Shown piece by piece: positions 9,448 to 16,763 of a stretch of DNA of 64,000 nt. Origin of the DNA: Terribacillus saccharophilus. GTDB lineage: Bacteria > Bacillota > Bacilli > Bacillales > Amphibacillaceae. Below the pieces are notes generated by a model. It worked only from the letters and a program-made list of their open reading frames with translations. It made no database searches and was not told where the DNA came from. How positions within the stretch are numbered: position 1 is the first letter of the stretch; each line of letters opens with the position of its first letter. Position numbers and translations under genes: made by a program. The stretch covers positions 1 to 64,000 of the forward strand of contig NZ_NPBJ01000013.1 in the NCBI RefSeq assembly GCF_002272075.1. Reading direction: 5' to 3'.

Positions 9448-10611
9448 TTAGCTAATTTCTCCAGAAGTAGGATTGTAGACCCCTTCGTATTCACGCTTTG
9501 CACCGTAAATATCCTCAACTGAAAAACCATTATATTTTACACACATTCTATTTTTATACGCGTAGACTAGGTGTAGGTGCCCTTGCGGATCTTGATAAAG
9601 AGTTGGATATTCGAACTGTGAATTGTTCGTTTTATTTTCTGATCCGATGAAACCTTCAGCGTGTTCAATAATTCGTCCAATCGGCCAAGTATTACCAGCA
9701 TCTTCAGACACGGAAACCACTACAGGGTTTCTTAATCCAGGCCATGCCACTTTACCTTTTTCGGGTCTATTAGCTGCATTTGCGTTATATGCAATCGCAA
9801 TTGCACCGTTATCCAGCTTAATTGCGCTTACACTTGAATTGTTATTTGGTAAGGTTGTTGGCTCAGGAGCTGTCCAAGAATCTCCATAATCAGTTGACTC
9901 ACTTCTATAAATATAATCTGCGAATCTACTTCTCATAAATGCCACTAGATGACCATTTTCTAATTCTATGACATTGGCATGTACTCGTCCGTTACTATCA
10001 GGCATACGCACTACTTTCCAAGTCAGTCCTTCATCGTCCGACACATGCATAACTGTGGGATCGTTCGTTAGACCAAATTCGGAATCCTCACATACCCAAG
10101 TACTGAATATCCATCTACCATTACTTAATACTTGAATAGCTTGTCTTGCAAAAGTTCCTTGCTGGCTGAACAAAACTTCTGGCTCAGACCAGCTTTCGCC
10201 ATTGTCACTTGTTTTTTGATACTTGATAATTGATGTAAATTGCATATTATCTTTATCTGGCTGTCTGCCTTCCTGGGAAGTATAGATTACCCATACTGTG
10301 TTATCTGGTGCATGGAAAAATGATGGGTTTTGCTCGCTGCGCGTATCGTCCTGCGAGATAATTTTCGGCTCGTTCCACTCTTGGGATACATGATCAAATT
10401 TCGATAATACAATTGAAATATCCGGGCTGCCTTCAAATGACCCTGCAAACCACGCACATAACAAATCTCCATTTTCCAACTTTGTAACAGTAGGGGCATG
10501 TGCAGTCGAAAATGGTCCAGATGGAATCAAAGAAAAATCAATATTTGTGTATGCATCGTGATACAATTTACCGTTTGGAATTGACTCGTTAACTACTATT
10601 TTATTACTCAT
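9448..10611 (-). CDS. BNR-repeat (sialidase-fold) protein, cytoplasmic
   Basis: Six-bladed beta-propeller protein of 387 residues. Four Asp-box repeats are visible: SDNGESW (135-141), SDDEGLTW (191-198), STDYGDSW (239-246) and SEDAGNTW (302-309). It belongs to the BNR_2 type, often annotated as exo-alpha-sialidase. The classical F/YRIP arginine motif near the N terminus is not seen; HAPT stands in that position. There is no signal peptide. It may therefore be a glycoside-active enzyme of other specificity working on an imported sugar. The start at MSNKIV is chosen because AAGGTG stands 6 bases upstream; a GTG nine bases earlier overlaps that site. It is flanked by yhcH (22 bases upstream) and the permease. 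Confidence 0.85.
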   Translation of the reverse strand: MSNKIVVNESIPNGKLYHDAYTNIDFSLIPSGPFSTAHAPTVTKLENGDLLCAWFAGSFEGSPDISIVLSKFDHVSQEWNEPKIISQDDTRSEQNPSFFHAPDNTVWVIYTSQEGRQPDKDNMQFTSIIKYQKTSDNGESWSEPEVLFSQQGTFARQAIQVLSNGRWIFSTWVCEDSEFGLTNDPTVMHVSDDEGLTWKVVRMPDSNGRVHANVIELENGHLVAFMRSRFADYIYRSESTDYGDSWTAPEPTTLPNNNSSVSAIKLDNGAIAIAYNANAANRPEKGKVAWPGLRNPVVVSVSEDAGNTWPIGRIIEHAEGFIGSENKTNNSQFEYPTLYQDPQGHLHLVYAYKNRMCVKYNGFSVEDIYGAKREYEGVYNPTSGEIS

Positions 10612-10633
10612 ACTATTCACCTTATCTTTCTAT

Positions 10634-11083
10634 TTAAATTTCGATTTTAATTACTGCTTTTTTGTAATTTGTCGCTTTATCTATATACTTTAAAGCTTTA
10701 TGCCCATCATGAGGCAGACAAATGTAGGCCATGCCTTTATTGATTTTCATGGTCGTTTCCGGATTGCCGTTCAATCGAACAACATCTTTTTCGACATTGT
10801 ATGCAACGTCAACTTCTAATTGATCAATGGGTGCCCATGCTACATATTCCGATCCATCCAATACAATTTGAATATCGATATAATTTTTATGTGCTTCAAA
10901 TGTCCCTTCATCTATGTGAGTCGTAGTTCCTTCCTGAAAGAACAAATAACCTCCATCAAATTCAAATCGCTTATTATAATCTATTTCTATTTCATTGAAT
11001 TTCTTTAATCCGTTGCCGATTTTTGGATTTAATGAATTATATTCAACCAAATTCTCTCTTAAATCGAATATCACACTTTTCAC
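10634..11083 (-). CDS. YhcH/YjgK/YiaL family sugar cupin
   Basis: Protein of 149 residues in the YhcH/YjgK/YiaL (DUF386, EbgC-like) family. Conserved elements are EAHKNYIDIQ (63-72) and PHDGHKA (124-130), which supply metal-binding residues in the beta-barrel cupin. Relatives sit in sialic-acid and keto-sugar pathways (nan and yia loci), probably in sugar isomerisation or anomer handling. It begins at a GTG with only a weak ribosome site; a second GTG three codons later is possible. The gene looks richer in A and T than its chromosomal neighbours. It is second to third in the island operon after the PdxA-like gene. Confidence 0.85.
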   Translation of the reverse strand: MKSVIFDLRENLVEYNSLNPKIGNGLKKFNEIEIDYNKRFEFDGGYLFFQEGTTTHIDEGTFEAHKNYIDIQIVLDGSEYVAWAPIDQLEVDVAYNVEKDVVRLNGNPETTMKINKGMAYICLPHDGHKALKYIDKATNYKKAVIKIEI

Positions 11084-11260
11084 TTCGTTTCTGTATTGAC
11101 ATTATGAGCTAACTTCTTTCTCCTAAGTAAGGGGTTACATTTTCACATAAGCTTTTTTGAAAAGCTTTGAGTAAGACTTCAGGTTAGCTACTTATGGTTT
11201 AAATTTTTACTTGGGGCCAAGCCCCCTTAAACTCATTTTGCATCATGACTATTCTAATTC

Positions 11261-12265
11261 TTATTTCAAAACTTCTTTTGGGGACAAATCAGCAGCAGAC
11301 TGGATTGCTGCAAGCATACTTCTTTCATCTGCAATATTTTTCCCAGCGATATCAAATGCAGTACCATGGTCTACGGAAGTACGAATAACACCTCCATTTA
11401 AACCAACCGTGATGTTAACACCCTCTTCCAAACCTAATACCTTTATTGGAACATGGCCTTGATCATGATAACAGGCAACGATTAAATTAAAATCACCACG
11501 AACCGCTCGGAAAAATACGGTGTCGGCAGGATGTGGACCGCTTACATTTATTCCTTCAGCAAATGCTTGCTCTATACCAGGAACTAGTTTTTCTTCCTCT
11601 TCCCCTTCTCCAAACAACCCATTTTCACCCGCATGTGGATTGATTCCGCAAACTGCAATTCTTGGATTTTTATATCCTGCACGCGTTAAAGTGTCGTGAG
11701 CAAGTTTCACCACTTTATATGTCCGTTCTGGCGTGATAGACTCGACTGCTTTAATCAGGCCAACGTGTGTGGTTAAGTGAATGACTTTTAGTTTTGGCGA
11801 AGATAACATCATGGAATAATCAACCGTTTCCGTTAACTCAGCAAGGATTTCAGTATGTCCCGGATATAGATGCCCTCCCTTATGAAGGGCTTCTTTATTT
11901 AATGGTGCAGTACAGATCGATTGTATCTCCTTATTCTTAGCCAACTCAACGGCCGTTTTCAAATATTGAAAGGCCGCATCTCCTGCTTGTGGTGATAATT
12001 CTCCAAAAGGCATGTCAGCAGATAGCAGATTCAAATCAATACAGTCAATTCTGCCAAATTCAAAATTACTTTCAGCGACAGATGCAACAGTCTCAACTGT
12101 TAAAGGAGATTGAGTGACGCGTATAGCTCTTTCTATCATTTTCGCATCACCAATCACAAGTGGTCTGCATATATCATAAACTCCCGTATGGCTCAAGGCT
12201 TTTACAATAATCTCAGGACCCACACCTGCGGCATCCCCCATGGTAATCCCTATAATCGGCTTCAT
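11261..12265 (-). CDS. PdxA-family 4-phospho-acid dehydrogenase (probable PdxA2 type)
   Basis: NAD-dependent beta-decarboxylating dehydrogenase of about 334 residues. It opens GITMGDAAGVGPE and has the three metal-binding histidines expected from E. coli PdxA: His167 (LTTH), His211 (NPHAGE) and His267 (CYHDQGH). It could be biosynthetic PdxA, but its catabolic neighbours and the lack of other vitamin B6 genes favour the PdxA2 subgroup, which oxidises 4-phospho-D-threonate or -erythronate. No four-carbon acid-sugar kinase is present in the window. Two adjacent ATG codons follow GGGAGGG; I chose the second because of its 7-base spacing. It is now the first intact gene of the island operon. Confidence 0.85.
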   Translation of the reverse strand: MKPIIGITMGDAAGVGPEIIVKALSHTGVYDICRPLVIGDAKMIERAIRVTQSPLTVETVASVAESNFEFGRIDCIDLNLLSADMPFGELSPQAGDAAFQYLKTAVELAKNKEIQSICTAPLNKEALHKGGHLYPGHTEILAELTETVDYSMMLSSPKLKVIHLTTHVGLIKAVESITPERTYKVVKLAHDTLTRAGYKNPRIAVCGINPHAGENGLFGEGEEEEKLVPGIEQAFAEGINVSGPHPADTVFFRAVRGDFNLIVACYHDQGHVPIKVLGLEEGVNITVGLNGGVIRTSVDHGTAFDIAGKNIADERSMLAAIQSAADLSPKEVLK

Positions 12266-12296
12266 CATATTCCCTCCCACGAAGTTCATAATGTGG

Positions 12297-12331
12297 CTTT
12301 CAACATGACTTTTTTAAAGCCATGTTGAAAG
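12297..12331. repeat. Perfect 11-bp hairpin before the PdxA-like gene
   Basis: CTTTCAACATG (12297-12307) and CATGTTGAAAG (12321-12331) are perfect reverse complements. There is no T run on either strand. It lies between the truncated dehydrogenase and pdxA and may be an mRNA processing/stability element or an operator. Confidence 0.5.
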
Positions 12332-12349
12332 CAATAGCAACCACATATT

Positions 12350-12463
12350 TTAAACCGATTGTATTCTTGTACCTAATAATTGGAGCTGCTCGCCTAAACT
12401 TTCAAGAGAGTTTGGCCCTGCGATGATTTGGTCTGCTGTTTGAAATTTAAATAACTTTTGCAT
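12350..12463 (-). pseudogene. Truncated iron-containing alcohol dehydrogenase (first 37 codons)
   Basis: An ATG preceded by GAGG opens a 37-codon frame: a hydrophobic-charged start, then TADQIIAGPNSLESLGEQL and LQLLGT, then a stop. That pattern (an F-G-x-x-S/N-L-E-x-L-G-like strand and helix) is the N terminus of the Fe-ADH family, whose normal length is about 380 residues. Everything after the first helix is missing. Fe-ADH genes often accompany pdxA2-type catabolic genes, so this is probably a deletion remnant of the operon's first gene. The ribosome site is intact, so a short peptide might still be made. Confidence 0.6.
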
Positions 12464-12592
12464 TGTCGTAACCTCTTTTCACACATTTTATAATTCGATT
12501 CAAGATGTGAGTAGCACTAGTTTTGCTACGTTAATCCTTAAATAACTGTTTCCTTTATGTAAGTTTGTTTATTTTTTAAACACATATTAATT

Positions 12593-12606
12593 TTATAACG
12601 CTTTCA
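12593..12606 (-). promoter_or_regulatory. Probable CcpA cre site of the island operon
   Basis: Minus-strand TGAAAGCGTTATAA matches the cre consensus TGWAANCGNTNWCA at all but one constrained position. It lies just downstream of the -10 and overlaps the expected transcription start, a position typical of catabolite repression. Confidence 0.6.
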
Positions 12607-12613
12607 TAAATCC

Positions 12614-12642
12614 ATTATATATATGAATGTTTAATTTATCAA
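12614..12642 (-). promoter_or_regulatory. Promoter of the island operon
   Basis: Minus-strand TTGATA (12637-12642), a 17-base spacer and a perfect TATAAT (12614-12619). Transcription would run through the truncated dehydrogenase into pdxA, yhcH, the BNR gene, the permease and the esterase. Confidence 0.7.
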
Positions 12643-12768
12643 CAGGTTTTTTGTGAAAATACATTGCTTCCGGGAGATGTAAAAACCCATCTCAAAAGCA
12701 CCCACCAATTCACGAATAGTGCAATTGCCATTTATCTCACGAGCTTCGATGAATAAGATGCTAAGCTT
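12631..12768 (-). pseudogene. Possible remnant of a helix-turn-helix regulator
   Basis: A 45-codon open stretch without a start codon reads K-L-S-I-L-F-I-E-A-R-E and then GNCTIRELVGAFEMG. This resembles the first helices of IclR-type winged-helix domains (a KALxILELF...LTxxEL pattern), after which similarity stops. It sits directly upstream of the operon promoter, where a regulator gene would be expected. The match is short and judged only by eye. Confidence 0.3.
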
Positions 12769-12823
12769 TCAAAAAATAAAGATATATGTAATAAAGGAAT
12801 ATTTACAGCTAGGAAGAAGTCCA

Positions 12824-12994
12824 ACCAGCACCCGAGGAATACATTGGAAATGAAATGCTTATGCAGAAGTCAGAATCAGACATTCAGATCCATACAGACT
12901 ATGACTGACCGTCAGATAGTACAAAGTCCTGTTCATCTTACATTTATCGGCCGCTTTCATATTATTCATTATTACTTTTTGCAACAAGAAATAA
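12824..12994 (+). pseudogene. mnmM: Decayed 3' end of mnmM (ytqB) at the right island edge
   Basis: Plus-strand reading gives P-E-x-x-I-x-x-E-x-L against PEGAIEKEGL of intact mnmM, then DYD against DYD. After a frameshift of net +5 bases it gives Y-K-V-L and finally FIITFCNKK-stop against FIIAIEKKK-stop. Over the last 33 bases before the hairpin the two copies agree at about 25 positions. A stop codon and indels make it non-functional. It is the mirror partner of the ytpB remnant at 6631-6712. Confidence 0.65.
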
Positions 12995-13036
12995 AGAAGC
13001 GCGATCCCCTAACTTATCGGGGTACGCGCTTCTTTC
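12993..13036. terminator. Bidirectional terminator, right copy of the duplicated junction
   Basis: Same hairpin as at 6627-6673, in the same orientation; only the loop differs. The ytpB stop codon lies inside it. It terminates ytpB from the right and would also stop rightward transcripts. Confidence 0.85.
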
Positions 13037-14091
13037 ATTTTATTATATGCTTTGATATTCAAATGGAAAAACTTCGATTTGTTTCCGCTTGCCTTGAGCA
13101 GTGTTTTGATCATCTCTTTGCCATCCGAAAGCAGACTCACTTTGCGATCTGCCAAATACAGTCCAACAAGCCCGTGATGGACCATCTCATGGAATGACGC
13201 ATGCGGAAGGCGCTGTACGCTTTCGTTCGTCCGCTCAATGAAGTACTGGAGTCTTTCCTTCATTTCATCTGAGTCTCGGTAATAATGGCAGAAATTCAGA
13301 TCTCCTTCCTCTTCATCCTCCATCTGATCGATATAGTAATCTAGCAGAATGTGCAGTCCTTGCATATACGGGAAGTAGCTTTGATAGATATCATCTGCTA
13401 ATTGATGATTCAGTTCCATCCCCATACCATACGATACAAAACAGAAGATACCGAGGGTCGACCCGCTGCACGCTGAGAATTCATACCATGTAAGATCCCT
13501 GTGCTCCTCTTGATGCTGGGCAAACCAGTTCGTCAGTCTTTCAATCCGCTCTTCCTTCGCCACATGCTTATGCACTTGCAAATCGCCGTATAAGCCGGAA
13601 AGTTTCAGCAAATAAGGCTGCAAAACTTGAAGGTTCGGCTGTTTGCCAAGGATGGTCTGACAAGTGAAAACAAGTGAGTGCAAGTATCCGCCGTCTTCCC
13701 GCTCGTCACGCAATGCATAATAATCCTTCAGCTTTTCACCGGGCTGAAGTGCATCCAGCATCGATTGATGCAAAAGACGAAAATCTTCTGGATCGAGAGA
13801 AGTACTGCGATCACATAAATTATCAAGATAGTCACTGATAGTCTGATAGGCAATAATGAACTTGATCGCTTGCTTCCAGGCATCACCAGCAAGCAGACTG
13901 TATACTGCCCCGCCCTGACAATGGAAGCGTTTGGTCCGAATACTTTCCAGTGCCTGCTTCCGCAGTTCCGGATCCGGTATCGCTTCTGCCCGCTGTGTCC
14001 ATAGTTCTAATTCTTTATGTACTTCCGGGAATATTTTCCGATATACTTGATGCATAAGTAAAACCGATGACTTTGGTATTTGTTGGGCCAT
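13009..14091 (-). CDS. ytpB: Tetraprenyl-beta-curcumene synthase (YtpB)
   Basis: Large terpene synthase of 360 residues in the DUF2600 family. The B. subtilis member cyclises tetraprenyl (C35) diphosphate to tetraprenyl-beta-curcumene, the precursor of baciterpenols and sesquarterpenes linked to spores and oxidative stress. The aspartate-rich element DYLDNLCD (87-94) and the second acidic cluster around DYYIDQMEDEEEGD (251-264) are the likely Mg-diphosphate sites. The C terminus, KEARTPIS, is encoded in the terminator hairpin. GAGGAG precedes the start by about 11 bases. Downstream it is cut off from its usual partner mnmM by the island. Confidence 0.92.
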   Translation of the reverse strand: MAQQIPKSSVLLMHQVYRKIFPEVHKELELWTQRAEAIPDPELRKQALESIRTKRFHCQGGAVYSLLAGDAWKQAIKFIIAYQTISDYLDNLCDRSTSLDPEDFRLLHQSMLDALQPGEKLKDYYALRDEREDGGYLHSLVFTCQTILGKQPNLQVLQPYLLKLSGLYGDLQVHKHVAKEERIERLTNWFAQHQEEHRDLTWYEFSACSGSTLGIFCFVSYGMGMELNHQLADDIYQSYFPYMQGLHILLDYYIDQMEDEEEGDLNFCHYYRDSDEMKERLQYFIERTNESVQRLPHASFHEMVHHGLVGLYLADRKVSLLSDGKEMIKTLLKASGNKSKFFHLNIKAYNKMKEARTPIS

Positions 14092-14179
14092 AATGTAATT
14101 TCGCTCCTCGAATCCGGGATTGTCTTCTTTCCAAAAAATCTATTAATTCTATAAGAACATAAACGAAGGGAGTATTCAA

Positions 14180-14689
14180 ATGATATACGAATACGACAAG
14201 AAACGTCCACATGTTCACAAAGAAGCTTATGTAGCTCCTGACGCCGTTATTACAGGAGACGTTACGATTAAAAAAGATGCCAGCATCTGGTTCAAGACAG
14301 TGATACGCGGTGATGTTTCACCAGTTATGATTGGTGAAGGCGCCAATGTGCAGGATCTTTGTGTCCTACACCAAAGTCCTGATCTTCCTCTTATTATAAA
14401 GCAAGGAGCCACGATTGGTCACCAAGTTACGCTCCATTCTTGCACAATCGGAAAAAATTCCCTTATAGGCATGGGGTCAATTGTCCTTGATGGCGCGGTC
14501 ATCGAGGATGGTGCTTATGTAGGCGCAGGTTCACTCGTCCCCCCAGGAAAAACAATTCCCTCCGGCAAACTTGCATTCGGCAGACCTGCCAAAGTAATAC
14601 GTGATTTGACCGAAGCTGATTTCCAGGACATGGAGCGCATTCGGTTGGAATATATCAAGAAAAGCAAACAGTATAAAGAAACAACATAA
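14180..14689 (+). CDS. ytoA: Gamma-carbonic anhydrase-like hexapeptide protein (YtoA)
   Basis: Left-handed beta-helix protein of 169 residues with many isoleucine- and valine-led hexapeptide repeats. Three histidines match the Zn site of the gamma-carbonic anhydrase family: His64 (VLHQS), His81 and His86 (GHQVTLH). The YtoA/YrdA branch often shows weak or no carbonic anhydrase activity, so the true reaction is uncertain. GGGAG precedes the ATG. It is divergent from ytpB and convergent with asnB, with a shared terminator. Confidence 0.9.
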   Translation: MIYEYDKKRPHVHKEAYVAPDAVITGDVTIKKDASIWFKTVIRGDVSPVMIGEGANVQDLCVLHQSPDLPLIIKQGATIGHQVTLHSCTIGKNSLIGMGSIVLDGAVIEDGAYVGAGSLVPPGKTIPSGKLAFGRPAKVIRDLTEADFQDMERIRLEYIKKSKQYKETT

Positions 14690-14724
14690 AAAGCCGTTCC
14701 TCTTGCAGGAACGGCTTTTTTATT
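14688..14724. terminator. Bidirectional terminator between ytoA and asnB
   Basis: Hairpin AAGCCGTTCCT / AGGAACGGCTT with A and T runs on both sides. Confidence 0.9.
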
Positions 14725-16630
14725 ATGTGGTCTGCAGTTTGCTTTCCACTCTATCGACTTTTTGGAACTCAGCAAAGTCATACTTACGTTCTACGTAAAT
14801 CTGATGCCATAGCATGAAAGCAAGTACAGTCCAGATTTTACGGCTGTAATCTACCTTACCTTGGCAATGTGCATCTAACAGATTCAAGATGTAGTCTTTA
14901 TGCAAAAGATGATCTGTTTGGCTTTCATGGATGAGTGTTTTCGCCCAGCCATTCAGTTCATTTTTCAGCCAGTGGCGCATTGGCACTGGGAAACCAAGTT
15001 TTTTCCGATGCAAAACATGATCCGGAACAATGCCTTCTACCGCTTCACGAAGTAAGCTCTTCGTTGTGTTGTTGGCGATTTTCAAATCTTCCGGAATCTC
15101 GCGGGCAACACGGAATACTTCTTTATCCAAGAATGGAACGCGAAGCTCTAGTGAATGTGCCATTGTCATCTTATCCGCTTTCAGAAGGATGTCTCCGCGC
15201 ATCCATGTATGAATGTCGATATACTGCATTTGATCGACAAGAGATTCGTTTTTTACGTTCTCATACAATGGTGCTGTAATCTGCTGGTAGTGAACCGCAT
15301 CACTGTATGTTTTTAATAGCTTCTGTTTGTCTGCATCCTCAAACATTTTAGCATTTCCAATATAACGATCTTTCAATGGCGTTGTACCACGCTCAAGGAA
15401 GCTCTTACCACGTACACCTTCTGGCAAGATTTTAGCTACTCTTGCAAGCAAGGCTTTTGCAGGTCCCGGAATACTATCGAACATGCGAAGGGATTCTGGT
15501 TCACGGTAAATATTATATCCACCGAACAGTTCATCCGAACCTTCTCCGGAAAGTACAACCGTTACATGTTTGCTAGCTTCCCTTGCCACGAAGTAAAGTG
15601 CCACAGCAGATGGATCAGCCAATGGATCATCCATATGCCACATGATTTTCGGCAGTTTTTCCAAGTATTCTTCTGGTGTAATGATATGGGAATAGTTTTC
15701 TACGCCGAGTTTCTCAGCTGTTTCTTTTGCCACATCTACTTCGGAGAATCCTTCACGTTCAAAACCGACAGAGAATGTCTTCAAATTCGGATTGAATTGC
15801 TTCGCAATGGCTACAATGATGGAAGAATCAATTCCACCTGAAAGGAAGGAACCGACTGGTACATCACTTCGCATATGCTTGCTCACGGAATCATGAAGCA
15901 CATCCTGGATACGTGTGATCCAAGCTTGCTTGTCCATGATTTTCGGTGAGAATGTCGCATGCCAGTAACGATGGAATTCTATCGGTTCACCTTCACGCTT
16001 CACGAAGTAGTGACCAGGCTCAACTTTTTTGATACCTTCTGTCATCGTAAATGGTTCCGGTACATACTGGTAGCTCAAATAATGCTGGAGTGCTTCCGTA
16101 TCGACTGTCTCTGATTCTTCCAGAAGTGTGATGCTCTTCTTCTCAGAAGCGAAGAAAATCTCATCTTCTGTTTCTTTATAGAAGAGCGGCTTGATGCCAA
16201 ATGGATCACGTGCTCCGAAAAGTGTCTTCTTCTCTTTATCCCATAGCAAAATGCTGAACATACCGCGAAGCTCTTTGAACGCTTCCGTTCCGTATGTATG
16301 GTACATCGCTGCGATGACCTCGGTATCGGATTCTGTCTTGAACTCTGCGCCTTTTTTCAGCAATTCTTCACGAAGCTCTACATAGTTGTAGATCTCTCCG
16401 TTGAAAACCATCCAGATTTTCTCGTCGTCATAGCTTAATGGCTGAACACCAGCCTCGATATCAATAATACTCAAGCGGCGGAAACCGAATGAGACATGTT
16501 CGTCATGGTAATATCCTTCATCATCCGGACCGCGGTGCGTGATGATGTTGTTCTGTTGTTTGAATTTATCCTTATCAGCTTGCGTTAATTGTTTTACGTT
16601 TTTTCTAATTACGCCAATCAAACCACACAT
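14723..16630 (-). CDS. asnB: Asparagine synthetase (glutamine-hydrolysing)
   Basis: Makes asparagine from aspartate, glutamine and ATP. The 635-residue protein starts MCGLIG, so Cys2 is the N-terminal glutaminase nucleophile. The class II amidotransferase domain covers about the first 210 residues. The synthetase domain follows with the ATP pyrophosphatase loop SGGIDSS and later the conserved SGEGSDELFGGY. Length fits the Bacilli AsnB type. It lies upstream of ytoA on the opposite strand and next to metK on the same strand, as in B. subtilis. About 50 bases separate its start from the metK terminator, so it has its own promoter region. Confidence 0.96.
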   Translation of the reverse strand: MCGLIGVIRKNVKQLTQADKDKFKQQNNIITHRGPDDEGYYHDEHVSFGFRRLSIIDIEAGVQPLSYDDEKIWMVFNGEIYNYVELREELLKKGAEFKTESDTEVIAAMYHTYGTEAFKELRGMFSILLWDKEKKTLFGARDPFGIKPLFYKETEDEIFFASEKKSITLLEESETVDTEALQHYLSYQYVPEPFTMTEGIKKVEPGHYFVKREGEPIEFHRYWHATFSPKIMDKQAWITRIQDVLHDSVSKHMRSDVPVGSFLSGGIDSSIIVAIAKQFNPNLKTFSVGFEREGFSEVDVAKETAEKLGVENYSHIITPEEYLEKLPKIMWHMDDPLADPSAVALYFVAREASKHVTVVLSGEGSDELFGGYNIYREPESLRMFDSIPGPAKALLARVAKILPEGVRGKSFLERGTTPLKDRYIGNAKMFEDADKQKLLKTYSDAVHYQQITAPLYENVKNESLVDQMQYIDIHTWMRGDILLKADKMTMAHSLELRVPFLDKEVFRVAREIPEDLKIANNTTKSLLREAVEGIVPDHVLHRKKLGFPVPMRHWLKNELNGWAKTLIHESQTDHLLHKDYILNLLDAHCQGKVDYSRKIWTVLAFMLWHQIYVERKYDFAEFQKVDRVESKLQTT

Positions 16631-16718
16631 TTAATGTTAGCCTCTCTTTCATTACTTCTAGCCATTAATTATAGCATAAAACAATTCGGTTCTTGAAGGG
16701 AGATTATGGGTGCCGACA

Positions 16719-16757
16719 CAAAAAAAGCAAGAGCGAAATTACCGCTCTTGCCTTTCA
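16719..16757 (-). terminator. Intrinsic terminator after metK
   Basis: Minus-strand arms GCAAGAGCG and CGCTCTTGC followed by a run of seven T. Confidence 0.88.
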
Positions 16758-16763
16758 AGCAGC

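Noticed and set aside
11149-11226. Terminators between yhcH and pdxA (AAGCTTTT/AAAAGCTT at 11149-11167 and GGGGC/GCCCC at about 11213-11226)
   Set aside because: Both hairpins are short and lack a proper T run in the direction of transcription, so I do not call them terminators.
12844-13197. Open frame of 117 codons across the right island boundary
   Set aside because: It has no ribosome site, runs through the terminator hairpin and into the antisense of ytpB, and overlaps the decayed mnmM end in another frame.
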